A DNA stretch of 64,000 bases from Phylloscopus collybita (taxonomy: Eukaryota; Chordata; Aves; Passeriformes; Phylloscopidae), in contig JAJNNQ010000009.1 of the NCBI GenBank assembly GCA_027886175.1, positions 22,743,501-22,807,500 of the forward strand, in the 5' to 3' direction. This document shows, piece after piece, positions 50,651-63,228 of the stretch. How positions within the stretch are numbered: the stretch's first letter is position 1; each line of letters begins with the position of its first letter. The translations under genes and the position numbers were made by a program. Below the pieces are notes generated by a model. That model had not been told where the DNA came from. It saw nothing but the letters and a program-made list of their open reading frames with translations, and ran no database searches.

Positions 50651-53600
50651 CTACATCTGATATTTGCTTTAGTTTAGAACAAATCTTGTACTAACTGATT
50701 TTCATTTCAGGAGGAGAAATAGCCCTATTGAGTCAACCTAAATTTAAAGACAGCTTTTGATTATAGTCTTACACTGGTAAAAATGAAACATATTTAAACA
50801 TAGAAGTATGTTCACTTTTTAATAATAACTTTAAAGCTTTTAATATTCTACTATATTGTCATTATACTAGGCACATACATGACATCTTTTTACAATTACA
50901 GAAAAAAAGAAATAATTGAAATAATGATTCAATACTCAGATCAGTTATGTCTTTGTGTATGTTCAGGAGGTCACTCCTTGAAATTATTATCTCTCCAACC
51001 ACTTTATAGCTCCACTTGGAAATATAATGCAAGTTATTCTATGATAATGGAAGGAAGAATGTGAATATTCTTAAATGTAAAAGTGTGTATTGTATAAGTG
51101 CATTAGTGTACATTGTATATCACATTGCATAACAAGATAGCTGAATGCTAATAATCCAAAACATTATTTTCGAAACTACATCAAACAACACCACTGCTGT
51201 TGTCTGTATTCTCTCTTTGGTATACAAAGTGATTAGCTTTATTGCAAATACTGCAAACAATTTTTAGACAATGGAATGTAAATCCAGGTAAACTAACATT
51301 CTTTCTGGAAGACAATAGATAATTTATGGCATGAATTTTGTGAAATTTAAGTAATATGAATTAGCTACAGACAGTCTTTTCTTATGAACAGAGGTACCTC
51401 AAACTGTTTTTTCTCTAATTATTTTGTCTGCTTGTCTCATTTTTTACCTACCTAGTTTGTTATAAAATGTTGTCATGGAAGAGAGTAAAAAAGATCATAG
51501 TTTTGAAATACTTTTTGTATTTACAAAGCCTTGGTGAAACAGGAAAAAATAGAAAAGAAAACTCATTTGCAGAAAATGGTATGAACCAATAGATATGACT
51601 TCATATTTGTCATATATAAATATGACATTATAAATATTGCTTAATAAACTTTGGGTATTCTTAATTTTTATTTGGAAAAAAAAGGTAGTTTGGAAGTTTC
51701 CATTCTCTGTCTCTGCCACTAGTGAACAAAACAGCAGGTAAGCATTTCTACTAACACAAAAGTAGTTAAAGTGACTGTGTAATGTTTTTGACATATATTG
51801 GAAATGGGAACGAAAATGCTTTGCTTTTTTGAGCTTAGGTGTGTACAAGAATCCACAAAAACTCTGTCAATCTACTAACTCCGTGGTGAGAAACTATTTA
51901 CTTTGGTTTTGGGGAGTCAGAGTTTGCTTGCCCTGGGGAAAACATACATTCACTCATGTCCAGCATTTAATTTGGATGCTTTAAACTGATGCCATTACCT
52001 CCAGGACTGGGGCAGCCTGAGCTGAGAGGGCAGGAAAGGGGAGCTGTGCATTTCTGGCCCTGTGATGGTGCAGGAGCACCTGCACTCCAGCGCTCAGTGA
52101 GATCTTTGGTATTTCTCTGTTGAATTTCAGGCCCTGACTGAATCAAAATTATATGAATGACTTAAAACCATGCTTACCAATACACCAACAAGAGTGAGAT
52201 CCTTTGTAAAACTCTGTTGCGAGAGACACGTGCGATACAAATTCATTGTAACATTTAACTGAAACTACAGAAAAATGAATAATGCTACAAATATAATTGA
52301 AGATGAAATAAGAAGCATCAAACTCAAAACAATCACTGTCACCTAAATATGTCCCATTCATAACTGTACACAACACTTCACAAAACTTTTTTGTCTTCAT
52401 ATATAACTTTAAAGGTAAAAGGTAATAAGGAAAGTTACTGATTATGAAAATCTACTGTATTCTAGATTGCTGCATAATACAGGAGAAGGAATGAAAACCT
52501 TCTTTTACTTCAACAAAAAAATCCTGAAGAGAGCAACATTCATACAAAGCAGAGATATTTTTGAAGTGCGATTTTCCCTAACCAGGGAAAAATAACATAT
52601 CATTTTTTCTTGATTTCGAAGGTAGAAACTGCTGAAAAGAGGGGGACAAAAATGATCTAAATACTGTGCATATCTATTATATTTTTGTAATATTATCTCA
52701 CATTTCACGGTGTCTTCTTGATGGTTTTAGTTTGAAAGAACTGTAGCATTTAAAAATATTTTTGCCATCTTTGAACAGAAAAAGGAAATTCTGAAAGAAA
52801 ACATTCTGCCCTGAAGTGGCTTCCATTCACTTGCCAGGTTGAAACACTGTATGAAGATCTTGACTGATCTTTAGCAGAATACAAAATATATTAGTGTCAA
52901 AATTTCAGGATAATAGTCAAAATGGTCTGGGCAAAGAATTGGGACATAAAACTACAGGGATTGGCTACCCTGAGGGAGAGAAATTACACTGAGATCTTTG
53001 ATGATTTTGGTTTTAAGCTGCAGTAGCAGAATAGTTTCTAGAGAAAGGGAGGAGAAGAGGGTGCCCTGCAACACTGGCTTGTTTTACATTAAAGGAGGAT
53101 AAGAGCATATTCTGATTAGCAGGAGAAATAATTAGAAGAATTCTGTATTCTCAGAGGTCACAAGGTCAGACCTTGATATGATCCCAAATGCAATCACTGA
53201 ACAAACCATTAGACATCTTATTTAAGGAAAATACATGAATGCTATAGCTGGTGATGCAAGCACATGGATTACACTCTTAATTATTTGTATTGTCTTCCTT
53301 GAAATTTTGTGCCCCTATACATTTTCTTACCAAAAGGGGGGAAAAAGACCTTAGTATAGTCAACAGCTAAATTAATGTTCCTTTTGAAAACCTTAGCAGC
53401 TTTCTAAAGCCTCTCTGTGAATCACAGTGAAGGAAAAAAATTCAATCTGCATGGAGGGTGCTGGTGTTATTTTAATTTAATTTTCTTTTCCATTGACCCT
53501 TTCTCTTTCTAGATTTTAATGCTTTCACCATGAAATAAATTTCACTTAATCTAAGCATGAGGACTCTTAATTATATTGGAGGAGCTCTTAATTATGTCAT

Positions 53601-54024
53601 TTCCAATAATGGTGGAACTTCTTTTTGTCTGAGACTAATCAAAGGTAAAAGAAGTCAGAGTGCACTTTGGAATTAAATTGGAATAGTTTTGTGCTCTGTG
53701 ATTTTACACCAAGCAAATAGTCCTCGAAGAACTGATGTTCTTCCTCAATACAATTTTAAGGTGTGAAAATTCCTTTTATACCAGGTGAATATTTATTATG
53801 TCTACTTATTAATCTCTAATATACAAAAAAAGGGTGCAATCATACCTACTGTGCTCCTGTATAAACTCAGAAGAAAAGAGATATAGATATTAGCCATGAT
53901 CAACCACTCGAATTGTCCAGTGCTTCCCCTAAAAAGCAGCTACCAAAATAAATGTTTCTTCAGATAGCTTACATCTCAACCTTGCTTTTGTCAGGTTTTT
54001 TTTTTTATGTTCTGAGATGGAGAC
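50651..54024. other. Unassigned AT-rich block
   Basis: No gene or transposon recognised. The 117-codon minus frame at 51495-51848 is rich in Phe, Lys, Tyr and Ser as expected from AT-rich DNA. A small GC-richer island at about 52000-52110 has no match that I know. A T11 run at 53996-54006 lies just before the LTR. Confidence 0.5.
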
Positions 54025-54607
54025 TGTGTTGGTTTGGGATGGGGTAGGATTAATTTTCTTCATAGTCACTAGTACGGGTCTGTGTTTTAGATTTATCCTA
54101 AACCAGTGCTAAAAACACAGGGGTATTTTCCTTACTGCTGAGCAGGGCTGACACGGCGTCAAGGCCATTTCTGCTCCTCACACCACCCCACCAGCAAGCA
54201 GGCTGGGCATGCACAAGAATTTGGGAGGGAACACAACCCGGGCAGGTGATCCCAATTGACCCAAGGGATATTCCAGACCATATGGAGTCATTCTCAGTAT
54301 CGAAAGCTGAGGGATGAAGAAAGAATGGGGGATGTTTGGAGTTGTGGTGTTTGCCCTCCCAAACATGATGGAGCCCTGTTTGCCTAGAGGTGGCTGAGCA
54401 CCCACCCTCCTGCCCATGGGAAGTGGTGCAGACACTTTTAAGGTTTTGTTTGCATGTGTGGCTTTTGTTTTCTCTGTTAAACTGCCTTAAACCAAACCCA
54501 TGGGTTTTCTCATTTTCACCTTTCTGATTCTCTCCCCATCCTGACATGGAGAGAGTGAGGGAATATCTGAGTGGGACTTAGTTGCCAGCTGGGGTTAGAC
54601 CTTGACA
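54025..54607 (+). mobile_element. Solo LTR of an avian endogenous retrovirus (plus strand)
   Basis: The 583-base segment starts TGTGTTGGTTTGGGATGG and ends GGTTAGACCTTGACA, giving TG...CA ends. I recognise the whole as a widespread avian ERV LTR type, including TTTATCCTAAACCAGTGCT, the CTGCTGAGCAGGGCTGACAC block, GGGATATTCCAGACCATATGG and CATGGGAAGTGGTG. The position where this LTR type carries a TATA-like box reads GTATCGAAAGC here, and the polyadenylation-signal region reads TGTTAAACTG, so both appear decayed. No gag, pol or env sequence adjoins it, which makes it a solo LTR. The flanks GGAGAC and AGGTCG do not form a target-site duplication. The 149-codon minus frame inside it (54098-54547) is an antisense by-product. 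Confidence 0.88.
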
Positions 54608-57600
54608 AGGTCGATGTGTGTGATTACAGAAGTGGATAAAAGAGACATAAAAACATTTTCAGAAACAAAAAACTTAGCATATTATTAAGCAAACATGTTG
54701 AGAAAATAATTTTCTCTTTACTGGAATTTGGTTTTAAGTGTAATACCAGAAGTCAGACTGTACAGACAACTAGGATGAAATGCTTGCTCCCTGTAAAACT
54801 ACCAGCAGAGTTGCTCCTAATTTTCTTTGAGGCAAAGATATATGGTAACTAGCTTTCTTAAATAAACACAGGGAATATTCACACAAAAAATTTGAGATTT
54901 CAAGTATAAAAAGTGCTTTAGAGAAATTTAATTTTCCCTATAATATTCTAATTTTTCTCTTCAGGGAATGCTTATATTGCCTTCCAGTGTGCTGTTTGAT
55001 CTTGGTAAGTTTTATTATTTAAGAGTGTAAATCAGTTCTTATATGTTTCAATAAATCTTGTTCTTATTTCAATTAATAAAATAATATATGTATATTAAAT
55101 AAATCTGGGGTTCAAGCATAGCACATATAAAATCTCACAGAGTTTTACAACATTCTGCTTTTTTTTACACAGAGAAAATATCACAGCTTCCTTTGAGACA
55201 GGGATGGACATAGTAGGTTCACAAAATTTAAAGCTCCTAATAAAACTAAGAATTGAACCGGGGACTACAGAATTCTTGAAGAATCCATAGCCTTGTCCAA
55301 ATGCTCTTAATATGATTTTCCTCATGGGAAAAAAAAAAATTTAAAAAAAGCTGTTATCAATTCTGTTCTCAGGTTTCTATCATTCTGTAACTGTGCATCT
55401 ATCTGTAAATTCAATACTATTTCTGGAAAAGGTGGATGAATTAGGTTAAGTTAATATATTTTTTTTCTCAATGAAAACGTAATGATAAATGTTTGAGAAT
55501 TTGTGTATTTCTGGATGCAGTCATACCAGTGTTTTTGTGGTTTTATGTCAAAGTTACATTTCTGGGCAAACACTACTTGTGTTTCAATTTACCTTTCAAA
55601 TTATTCATAACTCAAAAAAAATATTAGTTTATACAAAACTGGAATGTGTTCTAACTGTAAGACTGTATAACAAACAATATTTGCACCTTGTTAAAAAAGC
55701 ATAAACAGAACATGTCTGGGCAGCTTCTTCTTGCCACCCTGGAAGGATTTTCTTATTGCAGAAAGGGAACTGGCTGGGCCACTGGGGAGTCCTAAACTAA
55801 CAGAGAAATAATATTTAAGTGTTGGAAAAGAAGAACCTTGCAAGCTGTGACATTTGGAAATAATCTGCAGGTTATAGACATATACAATCTTCAGGATACA
55901 GTGATCATCAAGGGTATATGTCTCACTGTTTCTATGAATTTGGGATGAACAAAATTAAATTTACCCTATAAAGTGAAAACACTGTTGCTCCCATGAGGAT
56001 ATGGGATTTACATATTCTTATCACTCAACCCAATATAATATTCCCAAAACAGGCTGGTTAATTTTCTCAGGGAAAAATAATTTCCTCCTCTTCCTGTAAT
56101 ACTTAGAATCATAGAATTATGATTTAGACAAATCGTTCATAACTGATTTCTGCAAGCTTTTTTTTTTTTTTTTTTTTTACTTGAGTTAGGAGTGTCAGAA
56201 AAAATGCCTCTGGCAACTTTGGAACTTACAAAGTCTCAGGCATGAAGCCACAGATTTAATTTAGATGTGCAAAGGAACAGAGTTCTAGAAAAAAGAGAGA
56301 TTTTTCTTGAGATCTGCAGTTAGTTTTTATTAAAAGATGAAGTTCTTTAAACTAACTTCAACACCAAAAGAAGTTTAATAATTTTATATTATTTGGTGGT
56401 GCTAGGCTTGACTATTTGACATAGCTTTTCCATGGTTAATTCCACATATCCATGAGACACAGGATGCTTATTAAAGCTTGGATTGAATGGTGATCCTGCT
56501 CAGTAGTGCTGGAACAGGACAAAGAGATAAAAGGAAAAATTGTGTAAAAGGGCTGTAAAGTGTTCTTAAAATTGAATAATAGCAGTGCAACTGGTACAAA
56601 AGAAGATGAAAATATCCTACAGGAAAAAATGCGTGTCTTGTAGGAGAGAATTATACCAATGGAGTATCACAATTAAAAGGTCATATATTCAATGACTGAT
56701 ATGAATTTCTGCAATAAAGTCATGACTAGCAAGCAGAAAATGTCAAAGGAACATTAAAAGATGACTGTAACTGATTTGTCAGTGAGACTATGACCTATTG
56801 CTATGCACAGGCTGTGAAAAATGTAGATAGGGATATTTCCCTTCATTCTGCCTATGTAGCTGTTTCGAGGCATACCACATAACGGGAATCAAATTAAAAA
56901 GCGGTGGAAGGGGCTTACTGAAAAAACCCTATGAAAAGCTGGTCATGACACTTTAAGAAAGACTGAACTTTGAAAGAACTGCTATTAAAAAGACCTAGAA
57001 CGGTGCTCTGTGGCAACTAAAAAGACCCAGTAGGCTTATCTTGGTAAAATTAGGGCTAAGTAAGTGTATGAGCATTCTCTTTAATCAATATATCAGGAAC
57101 CAATTTTAGAAAGGTAAAACAAACAAAATTGACAACAGAAAACAAGAAAAAAAAGAGGACTGCAGGACATAGTCTTTTAAAGTTATAATGTTTCCTCCCA
57201 CAAATAAGATTTGTGATTTTTCTGATTTGTTCACACAGAAAATTCTAACTTGCAGTGCAATGACCATGTTGTGCTATGATAACATATAGTTATAGATTAG
57301 AAAATTGATGTATCTCACCAGGAATTGACACAAGCCTCAAAAGATCAGAGAGACAGGCAATTTTATCCTGTTACCTATTTCTTCTATGTTTCAAATCAAA
57401 GATAGCAGATGACCCAGCTAAATCTGGAAAACTTAAATACTGAGTAAACATCCTAATAAATTGCCTGCCAGCAACCATTTAAAAAATTATTTCACTTGGA
57501 AACACTGAAATCACCTACATCATCAAGAAAGCAAAATTCCTTCATAAATGATTTATGAAATCTTAATCTTAACATTTCTTATAGATATTAAATAATTTTT

Positions 57601-59265
57601 CTGTTTTTTACATATTCATATACACCCTTTTAGCTGATGGAATTCCATAATTTCAGAAAGATGGAAATTACCAAAAATCCATATTAGAGTAGTACTAATG
57701 TAGAAAAAACCAGGACTTTTTAAGACCAGCAGTAAATGCATTCCTAAAGGAACCAATGGGCAAAAAGCCTAGCATTTCACATTCCTGTAGTAAACACCAT
57801 AATGAGGTCCCAGTTCAGGACAAATATTTATAGAACTGCCTTACACACTTGCTAATCCCTTCCCCCATAGTAGTCGCAGCACAGCTCCTCATGTATAATG
57901 GATGGCTTTGCAAATGTGGATGAAATTCTTATGTCTCTGTGTGAGAGACAATAGCTTTCAGAAGACTATTAAATGATAGATGAGACCTGAAATAAAATGA
58001 ATAAAATCATGAATAAAATAAAAATTAGTAATGTATTCATTATGTCTGAATGTTTATTTTGGTACCAGTTTATATCAGACAAAAGTATTACAACCCTCTT
58101 TCCCCAAAAATATCTTGAGTAGAGAATACACTACTATACACTACTATTTCTTTACTTACAGAGTTCTCTGTGCAAAATAAGGTGTTTAATAGAAAACGAA
58201 AAGCCTGTTTTTGTCCAAAAGCTTTTTAACTAGTCTGGCTTGTACCTGAGCAGCTGCTTTTATTTCTTTGCTGTCAATGCATTTTTAATGTTTTTAAATT
58301 GCCTTGTTCTTCCTGACTTAGGCTGAAATTCTGCTGGCATCATCTGTGAAAGGTTGCCAAATAGTGGTTAATTTGCCACTGCTGATTTCCCAGTGGAAGA
58401 GACAGGTTTTCCCAAAGTATCTTTATGCATGTAAAAGCAAGAGGGCAGGAAAATCAGGAAAGTGGGCAATTCAACGAAGCAAACTAAGTGGAATAAGTGA
58501 AGAAATAGATATTTTTGGTATAAGTGAAATAAATTTCTACCAAGAAGGCAGAGACTCTTCCATCTCCTCAGTCTATTCCTATCCCATTTCCAAAGGATGA
58601 GAGCAAAAGCTGTATGTGAGTAATGTCTCTCATCTGTTACAATACCTGTTATTAGTCATACACAGCCACAAAACAGCTGATTGTAATTGATTCTAAATTT
58701 TTACTTTTTTTTTTTTTAATTGGAGATAATTCTCCAAACCTCCTCTGAGATTTGATGCCAGAAAATTATTTCTTAGAGCTTAGGGCTGTAAGAGGACAGA
58801 GATCTAGTTAGATCCCATTTGTCACAAGACATTAAATTTCATCCATATAGCCAGTAGGAAGCCTAAATATTTTAGACTCAGTTCCTGAAACTGAGCTGTG
58901 AATCAGAGCCAGGGTATGCAACTTGAAGATCTGCTCCCAGCAGGGAACTGGTTAGTCAAGATGCACACAACTAAACAGAAAGAGAAAATCACATCCCACA
59001 CTAAAATGAGATATTTCATGGCAACAAAAATGGCAATTAATAGGAATCCAAGCATGCAGATAACTTCAATTGAGGAGGTAAGGAAAGCATCCTTTCTCCC
59101 GCCTTATTTCGTAAAGACTCATATTCTACAACATCAGAATTTTCTCTGAAACTCCTGATGATGTGTAGCTTCTTTAAGCCCCCTGTATGTTTTGTGTGCA
59201 TTTAAGAATTCAAAGAGGGAGTGGTAGGCTGAGCCAGCTATCAGCCAGACACCAACATAGCCACT
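54608..59265. other. Unassigned AT-rich block
   Basis: No gene or certain transposon. A T21 run lies at 56158-56178. Just before it, 56105-56125 contains words like the CR1 3' terminus (AGAATCATAGAATTATGATT), but nothing CR1-like follows. A 10-bp tandem duplication occurs at 58127-58146. The 84-codon frame at 58346-58600 has no recognised domain. Confidence 0.5.
56158..56178. repeat. T21 homopolymer
   Basis: Twenty-one consecutive T on the plus strand, seen directly. It could be the poly(A) tail of a minus-strand retroposed copy, but no body is recognisable on its right side. Confidence 0.95.
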
Positions 59266-59640
59266 CACAAAATCAGAGACTGGCTGAGGATAGAGAAGAC
59301 CTATGGAGAAAACCTGGTACAAATACTCTGCTCAAGCAGAGCCACCTACAGCCTCTCCTGTGTGGCCCTCCTGTGTTTTAGTTTGTGTCCACAGTGCTTG
59401 GGCACCACTGAAAAGAGCCTGGCTCCCTCTTTATACATTTCATTCAGGTACTTACATACATTGATAAGATTCCTCACTGAACCTTGTCTTCTCCTGGCTG
59501 AATAGTCCCCACTCTCTCAGCTTTTCCTTATATAGGAGATGCTCCAATCTCTTAGCCATCTCAGTGGCCACCTTTGCTGGACTACAGTATCACCAGGTCT
59601 CTGAACACTGGGTAGTTCAAAACTGACGAAGAGCACACTC
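59266..59640 (-). mobile_element. CR1 LINE 3' fragment with internal deletion (minus strand)
   Basis: The left part (59266-59352) runs from a decayed CR1 3' terminus through CTGAGGATAGAGAAGACC to CTGCTCAAGCAGAGCCACCT. This is the antisense 3' UTR order of CR1. The right part (about 59372-59640) resumes with TTAGTTTGTGTCC, GGGCACCACTGAAAAGAGCC, ATTGATAAGATTCC and CTCTCAGCTTTTCCTTAT. It ends with a diverged form of the CR1 segment encoding the ORF2 region around the QFWAPQ motif. About 150 bases that normally separate these parts in CR1 are absent, which indicates an internal deletion. No ORF2 frame survives. Confidence 0.85.
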
Positions 59641-59871
59641 ATTCCCATTTTCTCTGGAATGGGGAAAAAAGAGAAAGAAGGCAAGAAAATTCATGGATCA
59701 ATATAAAAAGAATCAAAAAAGTACACTTGAGTAAAGAATGAAAAAAGGCCCTTTTCTCTACTTCTTATAGAGAGGCAGTTGTCCATCCATATCTCAGAAA
59801 GGAAGACCTCAGTATTCACAATGGTTACCTGCAACTGTAACCACACATGTACCCTCCCACCACCCTTTCCT

Positions 59872-60215
59872 TGAGCTTTTATTGTGAGGGATGACATCAT
59901 ATGAAATGAGATGGGATGGGATGGGATGGGATGGGATGGGATGGGATGGGATGGGATGGGATGGGATAGTGTAGGATAGCCCTTTGGTCACTTTGGGTTG
60001 TGATTTTGTCCCTTCTAGCCTCTCCCACTCCCAGCCTACTCATGTGGAGTGCAGAGTGGGAGAAAGACAACTTCAATGCTGCACGAGCACAGTTCAGTAA
60101 CAGCCAAAGCCCTTAACTGGTGTATTTTTATCACTGTTTTGGCCACAAAGCCAAAATACACCATCATATGGGCTTCTCTGAAGGACATTAATGCTACCCA
60201 GCCAGACACAGGATC
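59872..60215 (+). mobile_element. ERV-derived (LTR retrotransposon) fragment carrying an expanded pentamer array
   Basis: Blocks flanking the ATGGG array match an avian ERV repeat that I recognise. On the left is TTTATTGTGAGG followed by GATGACATCATATG. On the right are AGCCCTTTGGTCACTTTGGG, the CCCACTCCCAGCCTACTC block, TTCAGTAACAGCCAAAGCCC, CTGGTGTATTTTTATCACTG and a terminal CCCAGCCAGACACAGGATC. I cannot say from this copy alone whether it is LTR or adjacent 3' internal sequence, and the edges are approximate. The 72-codon frame at 60049-60267 lies in it and is not a recognisable retroviral protein. Confidence 0.6.
59911..59967. repeat. (ATGGG)11 pentanucleotide microsatellite
   Basis: Eleven perfect ATGGG units (59911-59965) plus two extra bases, with no interruption. 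Degenerate relatives on both sides (ATGAAATGAG before, ATAGTGTAGGATAG after) suggest expansion from pre-existing similar words. On the minus strand it translates as a Ser-His-Pro-Ile-Pro repeat, which is an artefact. Confidence 0.97.
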
Positions 60216-60283
60216 AATTATTAATGGACAGACTTTCTACATGAACATTCTTGAAAGAAAAGCATGAAATGAGTGAAGATAAA

Positions 60284-60298
60284 GGGGGGGGGGGGGGG
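60284..60298. repeat. G15 homopolymer
   Basis: Fifteen consecutive G on the plus strand, flanked by AAA and CC. Long G runs are rare in AT-rich vertebrate DNA, form quadruplexes and are error-prone in sequencing, so the exact length is uncertain. Confidence 0.9.
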
Positions 60299-63106
60299 CC
60301 AGGATACAGCATGTTTATTACATAAATGAATGTGCATTCTCCTTAATATAAATTTGAATTCTGTGAGATTGAGAGTGTTCTGGAATCAGACCTGATTGCA
60401 ACATGGAAAAAGACACAAACACTTAGTAGAACCTGAGAAAACTTTTTTAAAAAAAATCCTTCCTCCAAAGTCCTGCTTTTGATTCTGACCTTCACTTACC
60501 TATCTGATCTCAAAATCAAACGAGCTTATTAAAGTGCTTGCCTACGCAAGACTATTCTCCTGGTATTTATGCTTGATTAGATATGACTGGGTAAGCTCAC
60601 AAATAAAAAAGCTGAGTTCATGTTTACCTGTTGCTGCTGGAAGCCTAAAAGTTCCTGACACTAACACAACTTCTAGAATTAGGTATTTCAGTAACAATCA
60701 TAGGGAAATTTTGCAAACTGACCAACCAGTTTTGTCTTTTCCACCCGAATTCTGATGGCTATGGGCAAGCCAGTCTAAGTGTCATCAAGAAACAGATGCA
60801 GTCTGAATCATCAACCCCATACTGATTCCACTGCATTTCCTTTTGCCTTTTTTCCCCCTCCATTTTTATTCTGCTAATGTCCTTTCTTCTAAGCTCAAAG
60901 TGTTTCTTTTACAGAGTACTGTGACATGGCACTCCTAGAAAGTGCACTTTTGATTCGTACCTAAAAAGTACCTTTCTGATTGCACTTTACAATGAATAGC
61001 TGGTATAATATCACAATTTATGTAAGAACGATTCAGCAGTATTCATTAAGACAGGTCTTTAAACTAAACTGAATCAATGTGTGGTTCAGAAATTTAGAAC
61101 AAGTTAGAGTCTCTCTATATTAAAATCTAGTGCTCGGTCATTAAATGGAATACTTTACAGAGTCTGACAGAATTGATGGAATAATCTGTTATGAGCTGTG
61201 TATCATCTCATTTGTGACAGACTTATTTTCCACACCAGAAAAGTCTGGCTTGCTGATTATGGAATTCTTAATTCAGGAAACCTGAATGGAGAAGTGTCAA
61301 ATATGAATTTCCGTGTTACGATTAATGAAAGAAAACTAGATGGAATAAAATTAACTATCAGTTTTAATGACATAAATATGAGACCATTACATATATAAAA
61401 GTTTGCATTTTGTGAAAGACTTCACCTGTTATACGTGAAACTGTAAAAAAATTAGGGATCCTATAACTAACGGCTATATCATAGAGAAGACAAAGAGGCC
61501 AAATTATATTGATTTAAATTCTGGAATTCCTGTATTTTAATAACTGTATTTTCAAAACTCATTTAGATGTATTTTATATTCATTTATATTTAAGTGTGAA
61601 ATATTTTATTTTTCCATATCTTTTAATTTTGTCTATAACAGCCCCAACTTTATAGCTACAATAATGATCACTTTGGGGACCATTGTACATCCAAAACTAC
61701 TAAATCAGGGAAGCTACAATAACAATAATAAAACACATGTAAATTGACATTTGTACATTTCTTTTGCTTTCTCTCATTTGTACATTTTGTGGGGATGTTT
61801 AATTTGAAATGTGTTAATCTTCTGAAAACCACATAAATTCAAATAATTTTCCACAGCTTGCTTTCATTTTTCTGGTTACTATAAAGAAGTAAGTTATTTT
61901 TTTTATCTCTAATATTAGCCATGAACTAAAAATATTTCTTACAACTAATGGCGCATTGTAAAAGTCAGAACTTCATTAGATAAAAAATACCAGCACGAAA
62001 GAGGCAACAATTGTGCAGCCAGTAATTCATAAGGTTGTTGTCAATTATTTATGAGGTAATGTAAGAATAACAGTGGAGGGAGACACTAGAAATTAAAGCA
62101 AGATATTAGATTCCTCAAGTGAAGAGAAAATTTTTCAGTTTCTGCTCAGTGTAGCACTGTTCTTTAGCCAAAAAAATCTTCCTCACAATAAATAACTTCC
62201 ACTGTTAAAAGCTTTCTCTGATGCTGGAGATTTGGGTGAAGTAAATGTTCCTCTGACTCAGTACAAAGACAAAAGACACTTGAATCAAACCTCTTCCTTT
62301 AATAATTCAAAGGTGTTCTCTTTTCTTTAGAAACAGCTCTTTTATTTTTTTTAATCCATTTTACAGGTAATGGTAAGGCTGTTTCTCTAAATACTGCTGC
62401 TTTTTATCGAAGGTTATTTAACTCTTTTCCTGTTACTTCTGTGAAATACTCACAGGCAACCATTGCTACATGTAGAACGAAACACTATGTGTTTCCCATA
62501 TAGATTTATTTATTTAAGAGGAATTCACAATGGTACTTATTGAGACTATTACAGGTGGATTTGATTTATTCTGCTTTGATTGTAGTCTGCATCAATTCCT
62601 TCATGTAGGTCCAATAAATCTGTCTGGAAGGTCTGACACAGTGTATAGGAGAATAATGAAAGTGCATGTATGAGTAATGATCTCATGATCATTGCTCAGA
62701 AAGTGAAATTTGCCTCTTTGTGGAATGAAAATAAACATGTGAGATTTGGTATCCATCATTTTGTTTAGATCTATCAAGCTCTCAAATAACCAAATTCATA
62801 TTTAATTTGAAATATTATGGATGGATAGCTGATGATAGTAATTACGTACTGTCATAAGTTACACTCAAGTAGGATATGACATGCAATTGATATTTTATTA
62901 ATATAATTTCCCACCTCTGTGAAAAATTTTAAGGTTCAGTTCATTGTCAAACACTGGTCTTTATATGGTGGCCTCTGTGTATGTGAAGTTGTGACCATTA
63001 CACAACTCTGATGTTGGTAGACAAGAGGGCTGCTGCAACAGTGCAACAGTAGCTATTCCTTTTTTCCTCTTTTCCTCTTTACCTTTTCTGGTTTTCATTT
63101 GTTACC
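60299..63106. other. Unassigned AT-rich block
   Basis: No gene or transposon recognised. Reading frames are at most 73 codons (60534-60755). A/T-rich simple sequence is scattered but not organised into repeats. Confidence 0.55.
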
Positions 63107-63134
63107 TTTTTTTTTTTTTTTTTTTTTTTTTTTT
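63107..63134. repeat. T28 homopolymer
   Basis: Twenty-eight consecutive T, seen directly, about 95 bases before the CR1 fragment that follows. The length is likely polymorphic and error-prone. It could be the tail of an unrecognised minus-strand retroposed copy. Confidence 0.95.
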
Positions 63135-63228
63135 GCAATAATACTAGGTGGAAAAATTTCCTTTGAAGTTACTAAATAGTAAGCATCTCTCTTACAATTC
63201 AAAATTGTCCCAGCTGTTGTTCTTGACA

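Noticed and set aside
54098..54547. 149-codon minus-strand frame
   Set aside because: It lies entirely antisense within the ERV LTR and has no recognisable protein motif.
55245..55275. tRNA-like words (GAATTGAACCGGGGAC) suggesting a tRNA or mitochondrial insertion
   Set aside because: The putative T stem does not pair and no acceptor, D or anticodon stems can be formed around it.
56105..56178. CR1 3'-terminus-like words followed by a T21 run
   Set aside because: The sequence beyond the words shows no CR1 order, so a CR1 call is unsupported.
58346..58600. 84-codon frame with a basic patch, considered as a LINE ORF2 remnant
   Set aside because: Only a vague Lys/Arg-rich resemblance; no conserved endonuclease or reverse-transcriptase motif in order.
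59809..59991. Minus-strand frame with a Ser-His-Pro-Ile-Pro repeat
   Set aside because: It is the translation of the ATGGG microsatellite.
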